From Treponema sp. (GTDB lineage: Bacteria; Spirochaetota; Spirochaetia; Treponematales; Treponemataceae): 64,000 bases of DNA. The position numbers were made by a program, and so were the translations under genes. Shown one piece after another: positions 1 to 8,762 of the stretch. The DNA is taken from contig JAGAZB010000004.1 in the NCBI GenBank assembly GCA_017940255.1, positions 55,847 to 119,846 of the forward strand. The letters run 5' to 3'. Under the pieces are notes generated by a model. It did not search any database, was not told the DNA's origin, and saw only the letters and a list, made by a program, of their open reading frames with translations. Numbering within the stretch: position 1 is the stretch's first letter; each line of letters begins with the position of its first letter.

Positions 1-566
1 TTTCGGCTTATGATGATGGAATTAACGTTTCTGCAACCGGCGGAAAGCTTTCTGTTTCCGGTGGATTTTTGTATGTAAGTGCTAAAGGAGATGGTCTTGA
101 TTCAAACGGAAATATATCAATTTCTGATGGAATTGTTGTGGTTAGTCAGACTGGAAATAACAATTCACCAATAGATTGTGGTGATGGTTCTTATAAATTT
201 ACTGTTACTGGTGGCACTGTTTTTGCAATGGGAAGCTCTGGAATGTTCAGCGAAAGTATTCCTTCGAGCACATCAAATCCTATGATTTATTCTACTTCAC
301 TGGGAAGTTCGTCTTCTTCTCTGGGAGTAGATGGAATAATTGCTGTTGAATCTCCTCAAACGTATGCGGCTGCAATTTTAATCAGCTCAAGCCTAACAAG
401 CGGGTCGTCATACGCATTTGTAAAGGGTGGAGAAATTAGCGGTACCGAATATGTTTCAGGAAGCGGGGTCTATTATCCAGCCTCGCTTTCTGGCGGAAGT
501 GAAGTTTCTGTAACGGCAGGAACTTCGGCATCATCAACTTCTAATGGTAAACCAGGTGGCCGCTAA
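1..566 (+). CDS. C-terminal part of a carbohydrate-binding beta-helix protein (Cthe_2159-like)
   Basis: The open frame runs in from the left window edge (reading frame starts at base 3), so the N-terminus, signal peptide and real start are missing. The visible 187 or so residues contain short repeats typical of the Cthe_2159 (PF14262) carbohydrate-binding fold: DDGINVSATGG, GDGLDSNGNISISDG and the later GGTVFAMGSSGM. The family forms a calcium-binding right-handed beta-helix and binds acidic or cellulosic polysaccharide; that role is family knowledge, not shown here. It ends in a low-complexity Ser/Gly tail (KPGGR). It probably belongs to a secreted or surface protein. A second beta-helical secreted protein, not clearly the same family, lies at 37131-38636. 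Confidence 0.75.
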   Translation, partial: SAYDDGINVSATGGKLSVSGGFLYVSAKGDGLDSNGNISISDGIVVVSQTGNNNSPIDCGDGSYKFTVTGGTVFAMGSSGMFSESIPSSTSNPMIYSTSLGSSSSSLGVDGIIAVESPQTYAAAILISSSLTSGSSYAFVKGGEISGTEYVSGSGVYYPASLSGGSEVSVTAGTSASSTSNGKPGGR

Positions 567-605
567 TCAGCTTATGAAAAAAGTTATTTAAAAAAGTGTG
601 CGCCT

Positions 606-923
606 TTATTTAAAAACAATGACTAAAACTAAAACTGCAGCCATTATAAATACCAGGTAAATTAAAGAAAGCCAGCTGGTTGCAAGTGGAAAAGTGAATA
701 GCAGCAGGGCCTGCACCAGGGTAATTGCTCCCAGTGCAAGAGTTGTTAGTCCGCTTCCTTTTGCGCGGAACTTGTTTTTCTTCAAAACTTCTTCGGTTTG
801 TGCCGAACTTGATTCATTTATCTTGTTTAAAAATCGTTCAGAAAGAAAATAAATTCCCACTGCTATAAATGCGCCTCCGACCACCAGGCTCAGAAGCGCC
901 TGAAAAATCACTTTTCCAGTCAT
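606..923 (-). CDS. small membrane protein, unknown function
   Basis: A 105-residue protein with about three hydrophobic segments: residues 5-27, 58-78 and 81-104. A short polar, Lys/Glu-rich loop lies between the first and second. I do not recognise a family. Its ATG lies one base after the TAA stop of the upstream GH26 gene on the same strand, so the two are probably translated from one mRNA with coupled initiation. No catalytic motif is visible. A role in the envelope, perhaps linked to the mannanase, is only inferred from the tight spacing. Confidence 0.6.
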   Translation of the reverse strand: MTGKVIFQALLSLVVGGAFIAVGIYFLSERFLNKINESSSAQTEEVLKKNKFRAKGSGLTTLALGAITLVQALLLFTFPLATSWLSLIYLVFIMAAVLVLVIVFK

Positions 924-924
924 T

Positions 925-2052
925 TTACTTAATGGTTACTCCCATTTTATTAAACAAAGCCTTTAAGTCTGTATCATCCAGTTTTATCTGGTAATCTGTA
1001 TCAAAAGCATTTGTTGTTTTATCTTCGGGCTTATTGTATTTTGTTCCGCCCCAGAAGTTATTATTATCTTTTTTTGTATCATCGGCAAGTGAATCATCAT
1101 CATTCCAAATCATATAATAAAGCCATTTTGAAGAAGATGATTTTAATGCTTCGGTTGAAGGAACATAACCTGCCTCAGAAATTGCGGCCATCTTTTTTGA
1201 ACCACACCAGGTCATAAGGTTCTGGTAGTATTTATCGCCGGCTTTGTGTTTGTTTACATCATCATAAATATCATAGCCGACAATGTCTACATATTTATCT
1301 CCCGGATACCAGTCTGCTTCCTGTCCGTTCCAAATCCAGATAAGGTTATGAAGTCCTTTTTCATTTGTAAAATAGTCGAACATATAGCGGTAAAGTGCAA
1401 TATATGCTTCAGGGCCGGTATCGCCCCACCAGAACCAGGCTTTTCCGCTTCCGCCCCATTTTCCGTAGTTTCCGCATGCTTCGTGCAGAGGGCGCCACAA
1501 AACTACTACTCCTGCTTCCTGCAGTTCCAGAAGATAGTTTGCAACAGTGTCTAAATCACGGGTAATCTGGGTAAACTCCTTGCTTTCTGTGTTCAGACTT
1601 TTGCTTGCGCTGTCCCATGGGATTCTAAAAGAAGTTTCTTCTGTGCGGAAGCTGGCTCCTTTTGAAGAGCGTGTACTTGGATCAAGCCAGTGCCAGCAGA
1701 AAGTTACCAGGCCGCCTTTATTCCACCAGGCTTTTGCTTTTTCTACCTGACTAGGCTGGTACCAGTTGCGGCTGTCTGATTTTGTGAGGAACATAAAGTC
1801 ATAGCCCATGAGTGCGGTGTGTTTTCCTGTGTCTTTCAGGACTTTTGCATCCATGTCTATGTCATTACTCCAGGCACAATCCATCATTCCGGTAAGAATA
1901 CGCTTTCCATACACTTCGTTTTCAAGGTACTGCATTACCTTTTGTGTGTTTGAATTTGCTTTTTCATCTACCTGTGCGTTACAAGCTGAAGAAAAAAGCA
2001 AGCCAAAAGTTAACAAACATGCAAGATTCTTTGCAAATAATATTCTTTTCAT
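925..2052 (-). CDS. GH26 family beta-mannanase, lipoprotein or secreted
   Basis: A glycoside hydrolase family 26 enzyme expected to cut beta-1,4-mannan or a related beta-glycan outside the cytoplasm. I chose the ATG at 2052; an in-frame GTG at 2070 would add six residues, and neither start has a strong ribosome binding site. Numbering from the GTG, a signal peptide ends in a lipobox-like SSAC at Cys30. The hallmark motif WRPLHEACGNYG carries the acid/base Glu197, followed by WFWWG. The nucleophile is Glu299 in ISEAGY. The length of about 375 residues is normal for a single catalytic domain. The usual Met/Asn after the acid/base Glu is replaced by Ala-Cys. The small membrane gene at 606-923 follows directly. 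Substrate could be mannan, glucomannan or beta-1,3-1,4-glucan. Confidence 0.9.
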   Translation of the reverse strand: MKRILFAKNLACLLTFGLLFSSACNAQVDEKANSNTQKVMQYLENEVYGKRILTGMMDCAWSNDIDMDAKVLKDTGKHTALMGYDFMFLTKSDSRNWYQPSQVEKAKAWWNKGGLVTFCWHWLDPSTRSSKGASFRTEETSFRIPWDSASKSLNTESKEFTQITRDLDTVANYLLELQEAGVVVLWRPLHEACGNYGKWGGSGKAWFWWGDTGPEAYIALYRYMFDYFTNEKGLHNLIWIWNGQEADWYPGDKYVDIVGYDIYDDVNKHKAGDKYYQNLMTWCGSKKMAAISEAGYVPSTEALKSSSSKWLYYMIWNDDDSLADDTKKDNNNFWGGTKYNKPEDKTTNAFDTDYQIKLDDTDLKALFNKMGVTIK

Positions 2053-2091
2053 ACCTTGATTTTTACACAAAAAAGCTGGTAAGTCTACTAT

Positions 2092-3762
2092 TTAGCGTTC
2101 ACTGCGGCGGCGGTCATTTTTGCCGCTGTAAAAGGCTTCTTTGTTGCGGTACATGGCTTCATCGGCATTTTGGAAAACGGTTTTGTAATCTTCACCCTGC
2201 TTAAAGAAAGCATGTCCAAAAGAAATTGAAAGTTCTTTGCCGTATTCGTGTTCTTTTTCGTTAAATTCACTAAGGCACTTTCTGTAGTTTGCAAAAAGAT
2301 TGTTCACTTCCTCTTCTGAAGTATTTTCCCGAATAACTATAAATTCATCGCCACCAATGCGGTAAATGTGTTCTTCACCAAAGGCTTTTTTTAGAACTGT
2401 TCCTGCATTAGAAATAAGAATATCGCCTACTTCATGGCCTAAGGTGTCATTAATCTTCTTTAAGCCGTTTACATCAAAAATAATCAGAAGAAAATCTGCC
2501 ATGCCTTCGTGAATCTTAAGTTCCAGGTGCTTAATGTAGTCCATGTAGGCGGCTTTGTTTCCTACTTCTGTCATTGCATCGGTATAAGCCTGTTTATAAA
2601 TATAAGAAAGATATTCCTGCAGTTCGGAAGACATTCTTCTTACGCTGTCTGCCAGCTGGCCAATTTCATCATTTGAAAAATAGTGAATATCGGTGTTTAA
2701 TTCTCCCTTAGAAATTCGTGAGGCGGCCTGGGTAAGTTCTGCAATTGGGTGGACAATATGGTGCATTACTACGCGAATAGAAATAAAGAGGGCAATCAGG
2801 GCAATAAAGAAAAGGATTGTCATGTTTAACTTCATTCTGTAGTCTGGTTCCATAATTTCAGACATTGGAGCCGAAATAACAAGGTACATGTCGTTTTGCA
2901 TTATGTTGCCAATTGCATAGTGAGTTTTGTTATGCCATTTATATTTGAATACTTTGTTGAGTCCAATTGAATTAGAGTTAATACATTCTGAAACAGTAAG
3001 AAGTTCATCGGTGAACATTAGAGAAGAAAGACCTTCTGGGTATTCAGGGTGATAGATAATACTGCCAGAACTGTTCAAGATAAATCCAAAGCCATCGTAA
3101 TAATTAATTGTGTCTACAACCTTGTGAATTGCGGCCATAGACATATCCATACCAACAACACCAACAAATTCACCATGTTTGTTATACAAAGGAATTACAT
3201 AGGAAATCATGTAAACGTTAATGTTCATGTTTGAATATGGTTCCATCCAGAGGGGAGTACCCTTCTGTTTAGGTTCATAGAACCAGGCAACGTGTTCTCG
3301 GTCTGTACTTGGATATTTTAGGATATCAGTAGGAGTTGTGCGTATAAAATTTCCGTAATTATCATTTATAATGAAGATACCACTCTGGCTTCCGTAAACA
3401 TTTGGGTCTGGTCTGAAATATACAGTTGTTACGTTTTCTGCACACAGAGCGGCGTCTATGGCATGAAGCGTCATTCTATCCATAAAGCTGTTTGTGTAGT
3501 CTGAATCTGTTTTCATGCGCTCAAAATCAAGGCTTTCGTAAATGTATTTTTCCAGAATATTTACGGCCCGCTCTACACTTTTCATGTGACTGTTCAGGTC
3601 GGTAATTTTTTCTGTAGAAAGCATTTTCATTGATAATTCATTATTGGTTTCTATGATTTTTCGGGTGGCTGGTGTAGTTACGGCAAGCATTACAAGGTAC
3701 AGGCCGATAATAATAATGTATAAAAGTGTAATCAGTTTTGATCGGATAGATGTATGTTTCAC
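2092..3762 (-). CDS. membrane sensor diguanylate cyclase (Cache-HAMP-GGDEF)
   Basis: A 556-residue membrane protein. TM1 is at about residues 10-32, then an extracytoplasmic Cache-type sensor of about 270 residues, TM2 near 310-330, a HAMP linker, and a GGDEF domain with an intact RIGGDEF motif (GGDEF at residues 470-474). It should make cyclic di-GMP from two GTP in response to an external ligand. The autoinhibitory RxxD I-site expected five residues before GGDEF is absent (FGEE is there), so product inhibition is probably lost. The gene starts 15 bp after the stop of a second GGDEF gene (3778-5157); they form one operon driven from the promoter at 5186-5214. The C-terminus is basic (NDRRRSER). 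Confidence 0.9.
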   Translation of the reverse strand: MKHTSIRSKLITLLYIIIIGLYLVMLAVTTPATRKIIETNNELSMKMLSTEKITDLNSHMKSVERAVNILEKYIYESLDFERMKTDSDYTNSFMDRMTLHAIDAALCAENVTTVYFRPDPNVYGSQSGIFIINDNYGNFIRTTPTDILKYPSTDREHVAWFYEPKQKGTPLWMEPYSNMNINVYMISYVIPLYNKHGEFVGVVGMDMSMAAIHKVVDTINYYDGFGFILNSSGSIIYHPEYPEGLSSLMFTDELLTVSECINSNSIGLNKVFKYKWHNKTHYAIGNIMQNDMYLVISAPMSEIMEPDYRMKLNMTILFFIALIALFISIRVVMHHIVHPIAELTQAASRISKGELNTDIHYFSNDEIGQLADSVRRMSSELQEYLSYIYKQAYTDAMTEVGNKAAYMDYIKHLELKIHEGMADFLLIIFDVNGLKKINDTLGHEVGDILISNAGTVLKKAFGEEHIYRIGGDEFIVIRENTSEEEVNNLFANYRKCLSEFNEKEHEYGKELSISFGHAFFKQGEDYKTVFQNADEAMYRNKEAFYSGKNDRRRSER

Positions 3763-3777
3763 TTCTTCACTTTCCTT

Positions 3778-5157
3778 TTATGAACGTTTTACTCCATTTC
3801 CACCAAGTTCTTTTACAAAGTAGCAGCCCTGTGCGGCACGATAGTAATTTTTTTTGATTGTATCGGCTAATTGCACTTCTGTAACGCCAATAGAAATAGT
3901 AATTTTTAGTTTTTCTTCAACTTCCTTGCACATTTTTCTGCATAAATCATAGGCATCATTAAGAGGATTTACCATTAAGATAGTAAATTCATCACCACCC
4001 CAGCGGAAAAATTCACATTCATTTCCAAAGGTATTTTTAAGCAAAGCAACTAGAGATACAAGAATCTTGTCACCATCAAGATGGTCATTCACTTCCTTAA
4101 AGAAGTCTATATCAAGTACGGCAAGAGATTTATAGCGGGTAGTATTAAAAATTCCGTGTTCGCCGTAAACTTCTTTGAAATAGTTTCGGTTATAGAGTCC
4201 GGTGAGAGAATCAATTTTATTTTCTTTTTGATTATTCTGATTTACTTTTATTGCGTCTCTAAAGATATATAAAATTACAAGCAAACCTAAGAAGATAATA
4301 ATCAGTTGAACGATTATAAACTTAGGATTTGCTTTAAAATCAAAATGGTTATTATCTGTATTGCGGATTAAAAGATACCAGTCCATTTGGCTGATATAAC
4401 AACTGGTCATAAAGCCGTTTTTAAGTTTTGTGTAAACTACTTTTTCTTCTTTTTGGGTTAAATCTGCAGTACGGTAAGTGTTTTCAATATTTACATTGCT
4501 GGTATCAACCTGCACAAGTCCATCGTAATCTACAAGATTAATTTTTACGTTATAAAGATTTTCGTATTGCTCAAAAAGTTTTTGCAGTTTAGACAAGATG
4601 ATTCCAATTCCGCAAACTCCAAGGAGCTTTCCGTTTGAATCTTCAATCCTTGTATTCAGAAAAACTGTCCAGCTGTTGTGATTCATCTGGTCAATATCTA
4701 CATCAAGACAGATTGGCAGTTCGCTTTTTATAAAGTTTGAGTACCAGATATCGTGGCTGTCTAACTGGGGATTAACAATTTTATTTAAGCCTTCTGCTGT
4801 ATAATAACGGTGTGAATTTTCGGAAACCAGAAAGGCAGAGGTGTAGCTGCCGGTATCTTTAATATTTTTCAGCCAGGAAGCCATAAGCTCAATAAGTTGT
4901 TCTTCATCATATTCATCTTCGTGAATAAGATAATCTGCAATAAGGGAATTTTTTGCCATTGATTTGGCTACCAGCATGGGGCCTTCAAGGGCTGCGTCTA
5001 TGGCATCATTTATTCGTTCTGTTAGAAGTATATGAAAATCTTTTGCTGAATGGGGAATTTGAGGGGGCAGTAGAATGTTCGCGAGGACAGAAAGAAGTGT
5101 CATAATCAGTACAATTATGACTAAGAAAATATGTTTCTTAATAAGGACTGTTTTCAT
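3778..5157 (-). CDS. membrane sensor GGDEF protein
   Basis: A 459-residue protein with TM1 at residues 9-30, an extracytoplasmic Cache-like domain (about 35-275), TM2 at about 281-300 and a cytoplasmic GGDEF domain with FFRWGGDEF (GGDEF at residues 387-391). There is no HAMP linker, unlike the downstream partner. The I-site position holds GNEC, not RxxD, so it also lacks feedback inhibition. It probably synthesises c-di-GMP. It is first in a two-gene operon, with a strong purine-rich ribosome binding site (GGGGAGGG) and a sigma70 promoter upstream. The SD region can pair with a distal arm in the leader (5164-5219), which may modulate translation. Confidence 0.88.
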   Translation of the reverse strand: MKTVLIKKHIFLVIIVLIMTLLSVLANILLPPQIPHSAKDFHILLTERINDAIDAALEGPMLVAKSMAKNSLIADYLIHEDEYDEEQLIELMASWLKNIKDTGSYTSAFLVSENSHRYYTAEGLNKIVNPQLDSHDIWYSNFIKSELPICLDVDIDQMNHNSWTVFLNTRIEDSNGKLLGVCGIGIILSKLQKLFEQYENLYNVKINLVDYDGLVQVDTSNVNIENTYRTADLTQKEEKVVYTKLKNGFMTSCYISQMDWYLLIRNTDNNHFDFKANPKFIIVQLIIIFLGLLVILYIFRDAIKVNQNNQKENKIDSLTGLYNRNYFKEVYGEHGIFNTTRYKSLAVLDIDFFKEVNDHLDGDKILVSLVALLKNTFGNECEFFRWGGDEFTILMVNPLNDAYDLCRKMCKEVEEKLKITISIGVTEVQLADTIKKNYYRAAQGCYFVKELGGNGVKRS

Positions 5158-5163
5158 TTTCCC

Positions 5164-5219
5164 TCCCCTGAAAAACAGTTACTTAATTCTAAATTTTTAT
5201 ACTTTGTTTTTCAAGGGGA
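5164..5219 (-). promoter_or_regulatory. promoter and SD-overlapping inverted repeat of the GGDEF operon
   Basis: Reading the minus strand, TTGAAA (5209-5214) and TAGAAT (5186-5191) are separated by 17 bp, a good sigma70 promoter for the 5157 start. A 13-bp inverted repeat with one bulge (arms beginning CCCCTGAAAAACA and ending TTTCAAGGGG) spans promoter and ribosome binding site. Part of the distal arm lies upstream of the likely transcript start, so it may act on DNA and not in RNA. Confidence 0.55.
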
Positions 5220-5274
5220 AGAAATGTTCTTTTTGATAGAAACTTTATTTTTCTAGTAAAACTACTTAGAAAAA

Positions 5275-8200
5275 TTAACTTGGAATATGGATAATTTCGC
5301 GAGGCTTACTTCCGTTTGCCGGACCTACAATTCCACGTTCTTCCATCTCTTCTACCAGGCGGGCGGCGCGGTTGTAACCAATCTTCAGGCGGCGCTGAAT
5401 GTAACTTGCGCTGGCTTTTCCAGACTGAACAACAATTTCCAGGGCCTGGTCGTAGAGTGGGTCGTCATCATCCATTGGTTCTCCAAATAAGTCGCGTGCT
5501 TCGTCTTCTTCATCATCAACAAAGATTTCGTCATCAATATAATCTGGTTCGCCGTATTCCTTAACTGCATTTACAACGTCTTCTACTTCCTGGTCGCTTA
5601 CAAAGGTTCCCTGAATTCGGATTGGTGCAGGGTCTACGGCAGATGCATAAAGCATATCACCACGGCCAAGCAGTTTTTCGGCGCCGACTGTATCAATAAT
5701 AATGTTAGAATCGGTGCGGCTGGCTACCATGAAGGCAATTCGGGTTGGAATGTTTGCCTTAATCAAACCTGTAATTACGTTTACAGAAGGTCGCTGGGTT
5801 GCAAGAACCAGGTGAATACCAACGGCGCGGCTCATGGCGGTAAGGCGGGCTACAATGTTTTCCAGTTCCTTTCCGCTGGTTGCCATTAAGTCTGCAAACT
5901 CATCAATAATTACTACGATGTAAGGCAGCTTTTCTGTGCAGATATTCTGTTCCTTAATCTTTGCGTTGTAGTTAGAAATATCACGAACTCCCATGCTGTC
6001 CAAAAGGGCATAGCGTCGTTCCATTTCGCACAGACAATACTGGAGTGCCTGGAGCGCTTTTTTAGGCTCGGTGATAACCGGAGTAAGCAGGTGAGGAATA
6101 TTATTGTAGAGCTTAAGTTCTACAACTTTAGGGTCTACAAGAATGAGTTTTACATCGCGGAAAGAGCGCTTGTAGAGTATAGAAAGAATGAGTGAGTTAA
6201 CACAAACTGATTTACCAGAACCTGTTGCACCTGCAATAAGCATGTGAGGAGTTTTTACAAGGTCTATCAGCTGGGCTTTTCCTAAAATGTCTTTTCCGAG
6301 TACGACAGGAACGGCCATTTTCTGCCATTCTGGCAAGTCCATTTCTATAATTTCGCGGAAACCGACAACCGAGCGGTGGCGGTTTGGCACTTCAATACCA
6401 ACGGCCTGCTTTCCCGGAATTGGGGCAACAATACGAACAGACTGAGCGGCAAGGCTAAGGGCAATGTTGTCCTGCAGGGCAACAATTTTGCTGAGTTTAA
6501 CACCTGGAGCTGGCAAAATTTCGAACATTGTAACTACCGGACCTTTTTTAATTCCTGTGATTTCTGCTTCAATGTTGAATTCTGCAAGGGTCTGCTTAAG
6601 GTTCATTGCGGCCTGCTTTGTTGCGTCATCTATAATCCAGTACTGGTCGTCTTTGTAGGCGATTAAAAGGTCAGAAGGAATGACATAAGGGCCTTTTTTT
6701 TCTGCGCGGCCGCCAATTTTTGGAGCGCTGCCCTGAATTTCGGTAGTGCGCGGTGTGTTTTCTGCCTGCTGGGCGTTGAAGAAATCGGTAAGCTCGTCGG
6801 CAGTGAGGTTTGTGGCGCCGGAAGACGATTCGAGGTCGGTTGGGCCGTCGTGAGAAATTACATTGCCTTCGAAGTCAACTTCGGTAGGGTGAGCTGGAGC
6901 TGCCGGTGCGTGTGTGGGCGCGGTACGTGCGGCGGGCTGAACTACCGGCTCTTGGGCCTGGCGCGCCTGCTGTGCCGGGCGGGCCGAGGCGGCTGGGCTT
7001 GCCGGGCTTTCGGCTGGCTCTGGCTGGGCAGTGGTTGTGCTGGCAGGGGCAATTAGCGGCTGAGGATTTGCGGCCTGTTCTTCGCGGATTTCATTTTCCA
7101 TATCAGAGAAGACACTGGAAGCGGCTGCGGCAACAGGAGTCTGCTGCGCTGGAGTCTGGCGTGCTGGAGCGGGCTGTGGGCGAGCCGGCTCTCTGTGAAC
7201 GGGTTGCTCTGGAATGGCAGAAGGCATTGGTGTGTAGGCTGCCGGAGTTGTCTCCGGCTCAGATAAAGGGGACTCTTCTTCCTCCTCCTCAAAAGCCGGG
7301 AAAGGCAGAGTTTCATCTTCAACATAATCATCTTCGAAGGTGTCTTCAAAATCTGGGTCTACCTGAGGTGTACTTTGAATAGTAATCTTTGTTGGATATT
7401 TAGGTTTTTCTACTTCAACAGGGGCCTGTTCTTCTTCATCTTCCTCGTCTTCATCATCTTCATGAATTACAATTCCATGAGGAAAATTAGGATTTTCTAC
7501 AACAGTATCAATATAACGGGTTGTGCTGTAAGGAGTTTCTTCGCTTTCTTCAATTTGAGCAGAATCTTCCTGGGCACGGAAATCGTCGGCTTCGGTCCAT
7601 TCAATAAAATCATCCTGATCGGCGTAATCTGTAAGAGGGGTAGATTGTAAATCCATATCCAAGTCGGACTCTATATCTGATTCCACATCAGAGTGTGGGT
7701 CAGAATGGAGGTCCATATCAAAATATGGGCTTTCTTCTTCTATGATTTCAGGTTCAGAAGTTTTTTTTTCCTCTATTTCTTCGTAGTTATCATTTTCATT
7801 GTCATCTGCTTCTGAATCAAAATCTACGTCAAAAGCAGGTGCTTCTTCTTCAAATGCTTCTACTGCATCTACAGGTTCAAGCTCGCTGGCTGTATCTTCC
7901 TGATTTTCTTCCTCTTTTGGTGGGAATTCCAGTGCAGGATCGTTTTCATCAAAATCTTCGTCGTATTCTGGTGGAAGACTTTCTGGTGCAGGTGGCAGGT
8001 TCCAGCCTAAATCTTCTTCTGGTGTAGTGAGTGCGGCATATTCTTCCTGAGTAAGAAGTGGTGTCGCTGGAGCTTCGCTTTCGGCTTCAGTTTCTGTTTC
8101 ATCTTCTGCTGTAACTTCTGGAGTTTTGTCTGGTGTGGTGTCTGTTTCCTTGTCTGTAGACTTGTCTGGTGCAACTTCAGAAAGTGCTTCATCAAAAACA

Positions 8201-8691
8201 GTTGAAGTTTTAGGCACAGAAATGCGGCCTATTCTTGTTTTTGGAGAAGTTTTATTATTCAGTTTATCTGCAATAATTCCAATTCCAAGCCATTCAATTA
8301 CAATGAGCATAATACCGGTAATTACGGCAATGGCAATTTTTACGCCAGAAAAACTTCCTTTTCCCAGGGCAATAATCGAGCGGCAGATGTTTTCAGTCAC
8401 TACACAGGTAAAAAATGGTACAAGTGCAGTAAGCAGACGCATAGTTTTACGTGCTGTCCATTTAGCGGCAAAGCAAGAAAGGCCAGCAATTAAAAGGAAA
8501 GACGGAATCAAAATGCTTGAAAAGCCATAAACGCTGTAGAGCATGTTTCCAAGCAGGTAGAAAATATTATTACGCCCTGGACCTGTTGCTCCAAAATCCA
8601 GTGGCTGGAGAATTAAACTGATAGAAAATAAAGCGGCAACTACAAGAAGAGCGATGCCGGTAATCAAACTAGATTTGTTAGATGTTTTCAT
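5275..8691 (-). CDS. ftsK: FtsK/SpoIIIE DNA translocase
   Basis: A 1138-residue septal DNA pump that moves chromosomal DNA during division. About four N-terminal TM segments (residues 10-160) anchor it. A long acidic, Pro/Ala-rich linker fills roughly residues 165-690. The alpha/beta motor follows, with Walker A GATGSGKS at 821-828 and Walker B VVIIDEFADLM. The C-terminal gamma winged helix (about 1070-1130, SASYIQRRLKIGYNRAARL) would read polar KOPS-type sites. The motor and gamma domains are conventional. The linker is much longer than in compact homologues and has Glu/Asp runs followed by an Ala/Pro/Gln section that is locally more GC-rich than the rest. The ATG at 8691 gives a standard start for TM1. 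It is divergent from pfk, with only 71 bp between them. Confidence 0.95.
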   Translation of the reverse strand: MKTSNKSSLITGIALLVVAALFSISLILQPLDFGATGPGRNNIFYLLGNMLYSVYGFSSILIPSFLLIAGLSCFAAKWTARKTMRLLTALVPFFTCVVTENICRSIIALGKGSFSGVKIAIAVITGIMLIVIEWLGIGIIADKLNNKTSPKTRIGRISVPKTSTVFDEALSEVAPDKSTDKETDTTPDKTPEVTAEDETETEAESEAPATPLLTQEEYAALTTPEEDLGWNLPPAPESLPPEYDEDFDENDPALEFPPKEEENQEDTASELEPVDAVEAFEEEAPAFDVDFDSEADDNENDNYEEIEEKKTSEPEIIEEESPYFDMDLHSDPHSDVESDIESDLDMDLQSTPLTDYADQDDFIEWTEADDFRAQEDSAQIEESEETPYSTTRYIDTVVENPNFPHGIVIHEDDEDEEDEEEQAPVEVEKPKYPTKITIQSTPQVDPDFEDTFEDDYVEDETLPFPAFEEEEEESPLSEPETTPAAYTPMPSAIPEQPVHREPARPQPAPARQTPAQQTPVAAAASSVFSDMENEIREEQAANPQPLIAPASTTTAQPEPAESPASPAASARPAQQARQAQEPVVQPAARTAPTHAPAAPAHPTEVDFEGNVISHDGPTDLESSSGATNLTADELTDFFNAQQAENTPRTTEIQGSAPKIGGRAEKKGPYVIPSDLLIAYKDDQYWIIDDATKQAAMNLKQTLAEFNIEAEITGIKKGPVVTMFEILPAPGVKLSKIVALQDNIALSLAAQSVRIVAPIPGKQAVGIEVPNRHRSVVGFREIIEMDLPEWQKMAVPVVLGKDILGKAQLIDLVKTPHMLIAGATGSGKSVCVNSLILSILYKRSFRDVKLILVDPKVVELKLYNNIPHLLTPVITEPKKALQALQYCLCEMERRYALLDSMGVRDISNYNAKIKEQNICTEKLPYIVVIIDEFADLMATSGKELENIVARLTAMSRAVGIHLVLATQRPSVNVITGLIKANIPTRIAFMVASRTDSNIIIDTVGAEKLLGRGDMLYASAVDPAPIRIQGTFVSDQEVEDVVNAVKEYGEPDYIDDEIFVDDEEDEARDLFGEPMDDDDPLYDQALEIVVQSGKASASYIQRRLKIGYNRAARLVEEMEERGIVGPANGSKPREIIHIPS

Positions 8692-8726
8692 ACTTGCATT
8701 ATCGGCAATTGAAAAAAAGAGTTAAG

Positions 8727-8755
8727 TTGTGTGATAGAAAAAATACTGATATAAT
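8727..8755 (+). promoter_or_regulatory. promoter of the phosphofructokinase gene
   Basis: TTGTGT (8727-8732) and a perfect TATAAT (8750-8755) are spaced by 17 bp. The -10 ends only 7 nt before the ATG at 8763, and no Shine-Dalgarno sequence lies between, so the transcript is probably leaderless or nearly so. Confidence 0.6.
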
Positions 8756-8762
8756 CACACTT

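Noticed and set aside
6850..7382. Plus-strand open frames opposite the ftsK linker
   Set aside because: They are shadows of the repetitive Pro/Ala/Glu-coding linker and show no signal of coding on the plus strand.
8682..8762. Longer N-terminus for phosphofructokinase
   Set aside because: It would overlap the ftsK start and contain the promoter; the conserved protein begins at the 8763 ATG.
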